21,056 nt of DNA from positions 1 through 21,056 of the forward strand of contig JAHJDU010000587.1 in NCBI GenBank assembly GCA_018812385.1. The letters are read 5' to 3'. Under the pieces are notes generated by a model. The model was not told where the DNA came from and searched no databases. It saw only the letters and a list, made by a program, of their open reading frames with translations. The stretch comes from Pseudomonadota bacterium (GTDB taxonomy: Bacteria; Desulfobacterota; Desulfobacteria; Desulfobacterales; Desulfobacteraceae). Position 1 is the stretch's first letter, and every line of letters starts with the position of its first letter. The translations under genes and the position numbers were made by a program. This document shows, piece after piece, positions 1 through 7,314 of this stretch.

Positions 1-1158
1 GGTGTAGCCGCGGACAAAGATTTTTTTGTGCCGGAAAAGGTCCTGGAAAACTGTGGGAAAGCCCTGACTTATGGCAAAGGTTTTGAACAAAGCTGGCAGG
101 ATATTTTTAACGCTTATAAAATTGAATACCCGGAACTTGCTATAAGTTTTGTTGATGCCATCAGCGGATTTTTGACCCAAGGCTGGGATGCCAGTATTCC
201 TCAATTTAATCCTGAAGACGGACCCGTTGCCACAAGGTCTGCCTCGGGCCAGGTCTTGAATGCCATTGCAGACAACCTGCCCACATTAATGGGGGGTTCT
301 GCCGATCTTGCTCCGTCAAACAAAACCTATATCAACAATTCAACTGACTTTCAAAAAAATGCCTATGAAGGACGAAACATCAGGTTTGGTGTTCGTGAAC
401 ATGCCATGGGTGCCATCATGTCAGGAATGTATCTTCATTCCGGCATTAGACCCTATGGCGGAACTTTCCTTGTATTTGCCGATTATATGCGCCCGGCCAT
501 CCGTATGGCCACTTTGATGAAACTGCCGCTGATTTATGTATTTACCCATGACAGTGTGGCAGTGGGAGAAGACGGACCTACCCACCAGCCAGTTGAACAC
601 CTGGCATCATTGCGGGCCATTCCGGGCCTTAATGTTGTAAGGCCGGCCGATGCCAATGAAACCGCCCTTGCCTGGAAACAGGCTTTAAAAACTTTTGATT
701 CACCAACGGCATTGATATTAAGCCGCCAAAAACTGCCGACCCTGGATGTATCCCAGCGGGACGGCGAGTTTAATTATGGCGCATACACGGTTAAAAAGGT
801 ATTGGACCCTGATATGATTCTTATCGGCACGGGGTCTGAAGTTCATATCTGTGTTGAAGCTGCCCGGATGCTTAAAAAAGATCATAACATAAAAGCGACG
901 GTGATATCCATGCCTTCCTGGGAATTGTTTGAAAAAGCCCCTGCACCTTACAGAGAAAGAATTCTGCCGGCCAGTATGAAAAAAAGAATGGCAGTCGAGG
1001 CCGGCATTTCCATGGGATGGGAAAAATACACAGGCCCTGAAGGTAAAATTATCGGGATTGATAAATTTGGTGCATCAGCTCCTGGCGGAAGAGTACTCAA
1101 AGAGTATGGATTTTCCCCGGAAAATATCGTTAAGAATGCCCTTGACCTTTTAAAATAA
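1..1158 (+). CDS. tkt: Transketolase, C-terminal part (5' end outside window)
   Basis: The reading frame is open from base 1, so the gene begins before the window; the GTG at 28 is an internal valine, not a start. The visible 385 residues are the pyrimidine-binding and C-terminal domains of a roughly 660-residue transketolase. Recognisable blocks are GGSADLAPSN, then FGVREHAMG, whose Glu matches the catalytic Glu that activates thiamine diphosphate, then HDSVAVGEDGPTHQP, ALILSRQ and the C-terminal IGTGSEVH and FGASAPGG. The enzyme moves two-carbon ketol units between sugar phosphates in the non-oxidative pentose phosphate pathway, in the cytoplasm. The match to E. coli TktA runs through to the natural stop, so the 3' end is intact. 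yjbQ follows after 90 bases that contain a hairpin. Confidence 0.95.
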   Translation, partial: GVAADKDFFVPEKVLENCGKALTYGKGFEQSWQDIFNAYKIEYPELAISFVDAISGFLTQGWDASIPQFNPEDGPVATRSASGQVLNAIADNLPTLMGGSADLAPSNKTYINNSTDFQKNAYEGRNIRFGVREHAMGAIMSGMYLHSGIRPYGGTFLVFADYMRPAIRMATLMKLPLIYVFTHDSVAVGEDGPTHQPVEHLASLRAIPGLNVVRPADANETALAWKQALKTFDSPTALILSRQKLPTLDVSQRDGEFNYGAYTVKKVLDPDMILIGTGSEVHICVEAARMLKKDHNIKATVISMPSWELFEKAPAPYRERILPASMKKRMAVEAGISMGWEKYTGPEGKIIGIDKFGASAPGGRVLKEYGFSPENIVKNALDLLK

Positions 1159-1178
1159 TAAACGCAAGCAGTATCTAA

Positions 1179-1209
1179 CCAGGGTGTACAAACCTTTTGT
1201 GCACCCTGG
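1179..1209 (+). promoter_or_regulatory. Hairpin between tkt and yjbQ
   Basis: Arms CCAGGGTGTAC (1179-1189) and GTGCACCCTGG (1199-1209) pair over 11 bp with one G-U wobble and a 9-base loop. No T-run follows, so this is not a standard intrinsic terminator. It may stabilise the tkt mRNA 3' end or act as a leaky terminator or processing site before yjbQ. Just after it, GGCTTACAA occurs twice (1208-1216 and 1223-1231). Confidence 0.5.
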
Positions 1210-1248
1210 CTTACAACACCTAGGCTTACAAAAAAAGGGAGACCGGCC

Positions 1249-1641
1249 ATGCAGATCAACGTCAAAACAAAGGCAAGAACCCAGATGATCGATATTACGT
1301 CTCAGGTTCAAAATGTCGTAAAAGAATCTGGAATTAAAGATGGCCTTGTTCATGTCTTTTCCATGCATACCACAGCTGCTGTCACCATTAACGAGAATGC
1401 AGATCCTGCTGTTGAAGCAGATATCTTAAACACCATCAACAAGGTGATTCCATGGGATGACCATTTCAAACATATGGAAGGCAATTCTGCTGCACACATA
1501 AAAGTCAGCCTTTTCGGCCCTTCAGAAATCATTCCTCTGGAAAACGGCGCTCTTGTGCTGGGCACCTGGCAGGGTATCTATTTTTGTGAATTTGACGGAC
1601 CGAGAAACCGCCGGGTAAATATAAAGATTATCGCAGGTTGA
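1249..1641 (+). CDS. yjbQ: YjbQ/UPF0047 family protein
   Basis: A 130-residue protein, the usual length for the YjbQ (UPF0047, TIGR00149) family. Conserved blocks are present: HVFSMHTTAAVTINEN near residues 35-50, DDHFKHMEGNSAAHIK near 66-81, and LGTWQGIYFCEFDGPRNRRV near the C-terminus. The conserved His residues and the final GTWQ-EFDGPR stretch form the trimer active site in known structures. Members have secondary thiamine-phosphate synthase activity when overproduced in E. coli, but the physiological role is unsettled. The ATG has a good ribosome binding site (GGGAGA, 6 bases upstream). It lies 90 bases after tkt on the same strand and converges on the DUF1178 gene with only 22 bases between stops. 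Confidence 0.9.
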   Translation: MQINVKTKARTQMIDITSQVQNVVKESGIKDGLVHVFSMHTTAAVTINENADPAVEADILNTINKVIPWDDHFKHMEGNSAAHIKVSLFGPSEIIPLENGALVLGTWQGIYFCEFDGPRNRRVNIKIIAG

Positions 1642-1663
1642 TCATCAGATAATCTTTTAGCTT

Positions 1664-2095
1664 TTAATTCAAATCGTCTTTGGGATTTTTAGTGACCGGA
1701 ACCCTGAACACGGGCACCCCTTCTTTGGCAAGAATTTTATCTTCTTCTTTTGTTGTGGTGCCTTTAATATTTCTGTACTCTTCTGCTCCATAATGCATTT
1801 TCAAGGCTTGTTTTGTGAAACCAGACCCCACATCTTCAAAATTTTTTTCAACGTATTCAGCCACTTTTTCACTTAACTCAGCCATGGCTTCCTGTCTTGC
1901 CTGCAAAGCGTTCTGACTTGTATTATGGGAAGATTTTTTAATGGCAATCAGGTGTTGTTTCTGTACTACGGACGTGGTGTCGCAGACAGGACATGTTAAA
2001 ATGCCCTGGACCTGTTGTTTTTCAAGATCATCCTTGTCTTCGAACCAGCCTTCAAAGGTATGGCCATTTAGGCACTCAAGATCAAATACTATCAT
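1664..2095 (-). CDS. DUF1178 family protein
   Basis: A 143-residue cytoplasmic protein matching the DUF1178 family. The N-terminus MIVFDLECLNGHTFEGWF is the family signature, and a CPVC pair near residues 36-39 together with Cys8 and His12 suggests a small zinc-ribbon-like fold. The middle is variable and charged. The C-terminus has the family's short ILAKEGVPVFRVP stretch before the end. The family's biochemical function is unknown. The ATG lies one base after the stop of the upstream Na/phosphate symporter gene and has no strong ribosome binding site of its own, so translation is probably coupled to that gene. Confidence 0.85.
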   Translation of the reverse strand: MIVFDLECLNGHTFEGWFEDKDDLEKQQVQGILTCPVCDTTSVVQKQHLIAIKKSSHNTSQNALQARQEAMAELSEKVAEYVEKNFEDVGSGFTKQALKMHYGAEEYRNIKGTTTKEEDKILAKEGVPVFRVPVTKNPKDDLN

Positions 2096-2096
2096 T

Positions 2097-3770
2097 TTAA
2101 ATAATTCTGTCTACACCTGTGGCGATGTTAAAACAGCAGTCTCCCATTTTTTCATAATTTGTAATAAGAGAAATAAAGAAAACTCCGATATCAACCTGGC
2201 ATTCTCCTTGTCTTAATCTTTCTATATGCTGGAATCTCATCTCTTCACGCATCTGGTCAATCATATCTTCATTGGCCAGTGCTTTCTGGTAAAAACCTTC
2301 TTTTTTATGGTGAAGTTCGTCAATAATCAAACTTAAAAACTGGTTGACCTGGTCTGATATTAGAAAAAGGTCATTTTTTGCCGTTTCAGTGAATTCAAAA
2401 TTATTTTCATATATTCTTTCAAGTATTTTAGACACATTTTCCATGGCATCGCCCAATCTTTCTATATTATTGGTAATGCGCATCAATTCCGATATTTCTT
2501 TGGCTTCGGGTTCGTTTACCTCTCCTTGATAAATAGTTGTCAAATACTGAATAATGATTTTCTGGCAGTCATCCAGATGTTCTTCTATGGCCTCTCTTTC
2601 CCCTAGGATGTCATCGTCCCTTATCGCAATACATGTTGATACCTTCTTTATATTAAGATGGACAAATTCTATGTTCTTTATGATTTCACCCTTAACCTTG
2701 GCAAGGGCACCTATGGGAGAATCAATAAACCCTGAATCAAATTCAGGCAGCTTGTATCTTTCTTTTGATTTTGAAGGCTTAGGGGATACTAAAATTGTCA
2801 GTTTAACAAGCGTGGGAAGAAAGATGAGGAACACTATAGCATTAATAACATTAAAAAGCGTATGACCATTGGCAATATATCTTGCAACATTGACAGATTC
2901 GCCATTTATGGTATGGGTAACTGCGCCGGCACCTAATTTTAAGGTAATGATCTCTACAATATCAACAAACCATGGAAAAAGCACTAGGATAATACCGACT
3001 CCCATGACATTAAAAATAGTATGTGCGTTTGCCGTTCTATGGGCTGCTGAATTGTGTGAGCCCAGGGTGGATAATTGAGCCGTCACTGTTGTACCGATAT
3101 TCTCCCCTAGAACAAGGGCAAGGGCAGTTGGATAGGTCAAAAGTCCTGATGCTGCCAGCGTCATTGTCAAGCCTACTGTAGCCGAAGAAGACTGAACTGC
3201 AACCGTCAGCACTGTTCCCATGAATACACAAAGAAGAATACCACCGATGCTATCTGTATTAAAAGTTGTAAAAAATTCAATAAACTGGGGATCGGATTTT
3301 ATGGGTGAAAGACCAAGTTTCATGACGGTCATACCATAAAAAAGCAGGCCAAACCCCAGAATAATATCACCGATATACCTGTAACTTCTTTTTGTTGAAA
3401 AATATTTCAGACCAACGCCCAGCGTGATTGCAGGAAGAGCAAACGTTGTCAAGTTAAATGCAATCATCTGGCCAGTAATGGTGGTTCCTATATTTGCACC
3501 GATGATAACACCAACTGCCTGCTCAAAGGACATTATGCTGGCACTCACAAACCCGATCAGCATGACGGTTGTTGCAGATGAAGATTGAATAATCGCAGTA
3601 ACACCGGCACCTGTGGCGCACCCCATAACTCTGTTGGAGGAGATGGCTTCAAGAATCCGCCTGATTTTTTGTCCGGCTGTGGCTTGAAGGCCGTCTGTCA
3701 TCATTTTCATTCCAAGAATGAATAGGCCAAGACCGCCAAGGGTTTGAAATATTATACCTGTTATGTTCAA
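2097..3770 (-). CDS. Na+/phosphate symporter family protein with PhoU-like C-terminal domain
   Basis: A 557-residue inner-membrane protein of the NptA/YjbB type. Two inverted transport repeats are visible. The first has QSSSATT at 62-68 followed by GANIGTT at 91-97; the second has QSSSAT at 193-198 followed by GENIGTT at 222-228. QSSS pairs form the phosphate and sodium site in this family (PF02690). Further membrane segments run to about residue 330, and a cytoplasmic, helical PhoU-like domain fills the rest. The start is TTG at 3770 with AAGGG 5-6 bases upstream; no ATG fits the family N-terminus better. Likely role: sodium-coupled phosphate movement, with direction not determinable from sequence. 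It is followed one base later by the DUF1178 gene. Confidence 0.9.
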   Translation of the reverse strand: MNITGIIFQTLGGLGLFILGMKMMTDGLQATAGQKIRRILEAISSNRVMGCATGAGVTAIIQSSSATTVMLIGFVSASIMSFEQAVGVIIGANIGTTITGQMIAFNLTTFALPAITLGVGLKYFSTKRSYRYIGDIILGFGLLFYGMTVMKLGLSPIKSDPQFIEFFTTFNTDSIGGILLCVFMGTVLTVAVQSSSATVGLTMTLAASGLLTYPTALALVLGENIGTTVTAQLSTLGSHNSAAHRTANAHTIFNVMGVGIILVLFPWFVDIVEIITLKLGAGAVTHTINGESVNVARYIANGHTLFNVINAIVFLIFLPTLVKLTILVSPKPSKSKERYKLPEFDSGFIDSPIGALAKVKGEIIKNIEFVHLNIKKVSTCIAIRDDDILGEREAIEEHLDDCQKIIIQYLTTIYQGEVNEPEAKEISELMRITNNIERLGDAMENVSKILERIYENNFEFTETAKNDLFLISDQVNQFLSLIIDELHHKKEGFYQKALANEDMIDQMREEMRFQHIERLRQGECQVDIGVFFISLITNYEKMGDCCFNIATGVDRII

Positions 3771-3806
3771 CTTTTCCCTTTTTATAGTGGTGTCTTTAAT
3801 ATTTCT

Positions 3807-3821
3807 TTAACATAATGTTAA
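3807..3821. promoter_or_regulatory. 15-bp palindrome upstream of the Na/phosphate symporter gene
   Basis: TTAACATAATGTTAA is a perfect palindrome with 7-bp arms around one central base. It sits 37 bases before the TTG start of the symporter gene, where an operator would be placed. It does not resemble an enterobacterial Pho box. No convincing -35/-10 pair could be fixed around it, and an AT-rich palindrome of this size could arise by chance. Confidence 0.3.
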
Positions 3822-3858
3822 TAAAAATCTGACAATCCAAAAGACTTATATAATAAAT

Positions 3859-5190
3859 TTACAGATTTTTCAATTGTGAAATCCGCTCTATCTCCTGGGG
3901 CGAATTTACACAGGGGAAAAGAGTATTATTTGTAAAGACAGGATGTTTGAAAAGATCAAACTTTGAATGTTTGACTGCGGTCTCCCACATGGGTGTGTGG
4001 GGAATCGGTGTATAATAGGCAAGAACCGGTAGTATCCCCGTATCTTTTACAAGTCGTATTGAGCGTTCTAGTTCATCAATATTTTGTCCGGGCAATCCGC
4101 ATAATAAATATGCGCCTACCTGGTTTTTTGTAAATCCGGCAGCTTTTAAATGTTCAACTGCAGTATAAAAATCATTTCCCCCAACTTTTTTATCATGGCT
4201 CCGGTTTTTTGAAAAATCATCGGTTTCAAGGCCCAGCCGGATGGTTTTAAACCCTGCTTTGAACATCAATTGGGCAGCCTGTTCTGTAATGGGCTTGATA
4301 TGGAGAGCATTGGGCGTATGAAAAAAGACGTCTATTTTTGAAGCGATTATCTTTTCAAATAAGGGGAATGCAAATTGTTTGGCATTTATAAGCAGTGCGT
4401 CATCGTAAAAGGCAAAATTTTTAACACCATGGCCTTGATGCCAATGCTCTATTTCTTTGAACACATTTTCAGGTGATCTTTGCCGGAGTTCGGGTTCAAG
4501 AAATGAGGAAGCACAATATTCGCATGAAAAAGGACACCCCCTTGAGGTTAAAATAGGGGCATAGGCAATTTTGTGTTGAAGATCAAGGGCAGGATAAGGA
4601 AATGCATCCAGGTCTCCTGACAAATCAGCATCATCTATTTCAAATCCTGTAAATTCTTTTAAGATTTTTTTTAAATGAGGCTCTCCCGGGCCTTTTATTA
4701 CCAGATCAGCCCGGGTATTTTGTTTTGCATGTTCAAAGCAGAGGCTTGCATAAATTCCTCCGAGAACAATGGGAACATGGGGGCAGATTTCTTTGACCAT
4801 TTCCAGGGTCTCCTTGACGCCTGTGGCCCAGTAAGTCATCAAAGAGGTGACAAAAATAAGGTCTGGTTTTCTTATCTGTTTTAAATCGGATGCAAACCAT
4901 TGGGGTTTTATACCATAGCGGGAAAATTGTTTGTCAATGTTTTCAAGGCCGCAGGGGAGCGGAATTTTCGTTTTTCGAAGAGGCCCCCGGCCATCCCAGA
5001 GCACTTTAGCTGTTTGGGTTTCTTTCGGGTGGAACCGGTCAAGGCAGTCAAGAAAGCTGACAGTTAACCCTTTTTCACGCAGAATGGCGGCAATAGACAA
5101 AAGCCCCAGGGGTTTTGCCCAGAAATCAAAGGCTGCAAAATCATGAATCCAGGGGTTTATGCAGAGAATATGGGGAGAATCAGTCTTCAA
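3859..5190 (-). CDS. B12-binding-domain radical SAM protein
   Basis: A 443-residue protein. Residues 5-150 look like a cobalamin-binding Rossmann domain (HILCINPW, PLGLLSIAAILREKG, then VPIVLGGIYASL), without a clear DxHxxG motif. The radical SAM core begins at SRGCPFSCEYC, where Cys219, Cys223 and Cys226 form the CX3CX2C [4Fe-4S] site. LGLETDDF and AYLLCGLPGQN are later core strands. There is no SPASM-type cysteine-rich tail, which argues against AhbC or AhbD. The substrate is unknown. The start is TTG at 5190, inside the end of the AhbB-like gene (11-base overlap), so it is probably translationally coupled. It is the last gene of the mtnA - ahbB-like - rSAM operon. Methyl transfer or tetrapyrrole modification is a guess from fold and context. 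Confidence 0.85.
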   Translation of the reverse strand: MKTDSPHILCINPWIHDFAAFDFWAKPLGLLSIAAILREKGLTVSFLDCLDRFHPKETQTAKVLWDGRGPLRKTKIPLPCGLENIDKQFSRYGIKPQWFASDLKQIRKPDLIFVTSLMTYWATGVKETLEMVKEICPHVPIVLGGIYASLCFEHAKQNTRADLVIKGPGEPHLKKILKEFTGFEIDDADLSGDLDAFPYPALDLQHKIAYAPILTSRGCPFSCEYCASSFLEPELRQRSPENVFKEIEHWHQGHGVKNFAFYDDALLINAKQFAFPLFEKIIASKIDVFFHTPNALHIKPITEQAAQLMFKAGFKTIRLGLETDDFSKNRSHDKKVGGNDFYTAVEHLKAAGFTKNQVGAYLLCGLPGQNIDELERSIRLVKDTGILPVLAYYTPIPHTPMWETAVKHSKFDLFKHPVFTNNTLFPCVNSPQEIERISQLKNL

Positions 5191-5680
5191 AATACTTCAT
5201 GGATGTTTTTTTAAGCTCTTTTTTGCTGAATAAAAGCTCATACTCATCTTCTCCCACAGCTTTAGAAATCTTTTTAACGATGGCATAACATTCATCTTCA
5301 TCAGACGCATGAACCATGGTATACAGATTATATTTCCAGCCCGGGGCAGGATTTCTTCTGTAACAATGGGTGATCTCCTGAAAGGTGGCCATGATATTCC
5401 CGGTTTTTTCCACGCGGTCTTCATCCACTTTCCAGGCGACCATGGCATTGGCCTTAAATCCGGATTTCTGATGTTTCAGCGTGGCACCAAACCGCCTGAT
5501 TATTCCTTGATCATTAAGATTTTTTAATACTTTTAAAAATTCATCTTCTGTGATGCCAATTTGTTCTGCCATTACAAGGAATGGACGTTTGACAACGGGA
5601 ATATCCCTTTGCAGCAGGGCAATTATTTTCTTTTCTAAATCTGTCAGCATAGGTGGTTTTGTACTTTCACTCTTTATCAT
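5180..5680 (-). CDS. ahbB: AhbB-like siroheme decarboxylase subunit (Lrp/AsnC fold)
   Basis: A 166-residue protein with an AsnC-type winged helix (residues about 12-70) and a ferredoxin-like domain. It carries the siroheme decarboxylase signatures: RRFGATL at 62-68, HCYRR at 105-109 and KYNLYTMVH at 116-124, then LLFSKKELKKTSMKYF at the end. AhbA and AhbB together convert siroheme to didecarboxysiroheme in the alternative heme pathway of sulfate reducers and archaea; related NirDLGH act in heme d1 synthesis. Simple Lrp regulators lack these motifs. No partner AhbA lies in the window. The ATG has a strong ribosome binding site (GGAGA, about 7 bases) and overlaps the end of mtnA by 14 bases. 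The choice of AhbB over AhbA rests on motif recall and is less certain than the family. Confidence 0.82.
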   Translation of the reverse strand: MIKSESTKPPMLTDLEKKIIALLQRDIPVVKRPFLVMAEQIGITEDEFLKVLKNLNDQGIIRRFGATLKHQKSGFKANAMVAWKVDEDRVEKTGNIMATFQEITHCYRRNPAPGWKYNLYTMVHASDEDECYAIVKKISKAVGEDEYELLFSKKELKKTSMKYFED

Positions 5681-6782
5681 TATTTTTCTCCGGGAACAGG
5701 GACATGATATCTTCCTGGGTTGCCCTGCAAATACCCCTCTCTGTAATAAAACCTGTTACCAGCTTTGCCGGTGTCACATCAAAGGCATGGTTGGCAGCAT
5801 TACTTGTTTCAGGAGGAATCAGCACTTTTTCAATTTTTCCATGGCAAAGGCCCTGCACATACCTGATTTCGTCGGGATCCCTTTCTTCTATGGGTATATC
5901 GGCAATTCCATCTGTAATGCTCCAGTCAAAGGTGCTTGAAGGCAGGGCAACATAAAAGGGGATATTATTATCTTTGGCTGCAAGGGCTTTTAAATAAGTG
6001 CCTATTTTATTGGCCACATCTCCTGCCCTGGTGGTTCGGTCCGTCCCCACAATGACAATATCCACCATGCCATGCTGCATGAGATGTCCTCCGGCATTGT
6101 CTGTAATGATAGTATGGTTCACCCCGTGTTTTCCCAACTCCCAAGCAGTAAGGCGAGATCCCTGGTTTAAGGGTCTTGTCTCATCCACCCAGACATGGAC
6201 ATCAATATTATTGTCAAAAGCCTTATAAATGGGGGCTGTGGCCGTACCATATTCAATGCAGGCAAGCCAGCCTGCATTACAATGGGTAAGGATATTGACG
6301 GGCCCTCCTTTTTTTTGTTTATAGATTTCTTTAATAAGGGGCATGCCATGGGTCCCGATTTTCTCACAATTGACAGCCTCTTCCTCTATAATGACCAGGG
6401 CTTCATCAAGAGCAGCCTTTACTCTTGTATCATAATCCCGGGTTTTTAACGCTGCACAAAGGACCCGGTCAACCCCCCAGAAAAGATTCATGGCCGTGGG
6501 TCTGGCATCCTTGAGCCTTTTGCATTCAGACAAAAGATAGTCATTGTCGGCGCCTTTGTTATTTTCCTGCACAAGACTGATATAGACACCCAGGGCCCCC
6601 GTTGCACCGATCAAAGGGGCGCCCCTGACAACCATATCTTTTATGGCGTGAATAGTATCATCCACTGTGTTTAAATCTTTTATGATCAATTTGTGGGGGA
6701 GAAATCTCTGGTCTATTACTTGAACCGTTTCAGATGCCATATCAAACCAGATCGGCCGCATATCTTTTCCATCCACCTTCAT
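5667..6782 (-). CDS. mtnA: S-methyl-5-thioribose-1-phosphate isomerase
   Basis: A 371-residue cytoplasmic enzyme of the aIF-2B/MtnA family. Diagnostic blocks are VVRGAPLIGATGALGVY (51-67), NLFWGVDRV (99-107), ILTHCNAGW with the catalytic Cys168, DETRPLNQGSRLTAWEL (200-216) and VIVGTDRTTRAGDVANKIGT with the catalytic Asp248. It isomerises 5-methylthioribose 1-phosphate to the ribulose form in methionine salvage. MtnA proteins can also act on 5-deoxyribose 1-phosphate derived from 5'-deoxyadenosine. The ATG has AGGAG 8-9 bases upstream. The other salvage genes (mtnB, mtnC, mtnD, mtnP) are absent nearby; instead it overlaps an AhbB-like gene, which overlaps a radical SAM gene. Confidence 0.93.
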   Translation of the reverse strand: MKVDGKDMRPIWFDMASETVQVIDQRFLPHKLIIKDLNTVDDTIHAIKDMVVRGAPLIGATGALGVYISLVQENNKGADNDYLLSECKRLKDARPTAMNLFWGVDRVLCAALKTRDYDTRVKAALDEALVIIEEEAVNCEKIGTHGMPLIKEIYKQKKGGPVNILTHCNAGWLACIEYGTATAPIYKAFDNNIDVHVWVDETRPLNQGSRLTAWELGKHGVNHTIITDNAGGHLMQHGMVDIVIVGTDRTTRAGDVANKIGTYLKALAAKDNNIPFYVALPSSTFDWSITDGIADIPIEERDPDEIRYVQGLCHGKIEKVLIPPETSNAANHAFDVTPAKLVTGFITERGICRATQEDIMSLFPEKNNDKE

Positions 6783-6803
6783 ATCAGGTTCTCCTGGATT
6801 TTT

Positions 6804-6908
6804 TTAAAAATTATTAATAAAATTTTTAGCTTCTTTTATGGATACATTCATATCCTTGATAAGTTTGGTCACAAGGGTAAGCATGGTTTTAAAATTTGTT
6901 ATACACAT
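6804..6908 (-). CDS. Possible small ORF (34 aa) upstream of mtnA
   Basis: ATG at 6908 opens a 34-codon frame, beginning MCITNFKTML and ending NFINNF, that stops 21 bases before the mtnA start. A GGGAG lies about 11 bases before the ATG, which is long for a ribosome binding site; an internal ATG at codon 9 is an alternative start. I do not recognise the peptide. It could be a leader peptide for the mtnA operon or chance in AT-rich DNA. Confidence 0.2.
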   Translation of the reverse strand: MCITNFKTMLTLVTKLIKDMNVSIKEAKNFINNF

Positions 6909-6913
6909 AAAAA

Positions 6914-7003
6914 TTACTGCTCCCATTTATCTTGTATTTCGTTTACCCAACCTGAAAGTTCTTTATACCAGAAGTTTGTTATTTTATTAATCATTTTCTT
7001 CAT
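6914..7003 (-). CDS. Possible small ORF (29 aa), first of two before mtnA
   Basis: ATG at 7003 opens a 29-codon frame (starting MKKMINKITNFW, ending NEIQDKWEQ) with a good ribosome binding site, AAAGGA 9 bases upstream. The peptide has three Trp residues and an amphipathic-helix pattern, but I do not recognise it. The second small ORF begins 5 bases after its stop. The same frame stays open without an ATG upstream to about 7130, so a longer, non-ATG-initiated or decayed protein is possible. Confidence 0.25.
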   Translation of the reverse strand: MKKMINKITNFWYKELSGWVNEIQDKWEQ

Positions 7004-7314
7004 TACCAGGAGTCCTTTCTCTTTTGGGAACGATTGGGCCGGTAGTGAGAGGTCGGTCTGAAAATTAGTTTGCCTTGCTCTCCAATATATATTATTGTAA
7101 TTTTTAATGCCGTATTATTCGGAATGCACAAATCACTCTTGTTCAATTTTATGAAAAAGATGTCTGAAAATTTTGTGGCTTATTAGCAAAAAATCCAAAC
7201 TGTGCTGTTATATGAGAGATATATTTTGAAAAGATGTTGAAAAAAGACTGACTTTTATCTGGAGCTCCTTATCATCTGGCTTCAATATAAAATGGTGAAA
7301 GACCGGAAAGAAAA
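7004..7314. other. Divergent intergenic region between the mtnA operon and the sensor kinase gene
   Basis: About 310 bases of AT-rich DNA separate the minus-strand mtnA cluster from the plus-strand kinase gene, so promoters in both directions are expected here. I could not fix a convincing -35/-10 pair, and I see no TGGC-N8-TTGC sigma-54 site and no copy of the TGTGACAT palindrome found at 10834-10883. CGGAAAG just before 7315 is the likely kinase ribosome binding site. Confidence 0.5.

Noticed and set aside
3859..5190. Radical SAM protein as AhbC or AhbD of the heme pathway
   Set aside because: It has an N-terminal B12-type domain and no C-terminal SPASM-like cysteine cluster, unlike AhbC and AhbD; only the AhbB neighbour suggested it.
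5180..5680. Lrp/AsnC transcription factor
   Set aside because: The fold matches, but HCYRR and KYNLYTMVH are siroheme decarboxylase motifs that true Lrp regulators lack.
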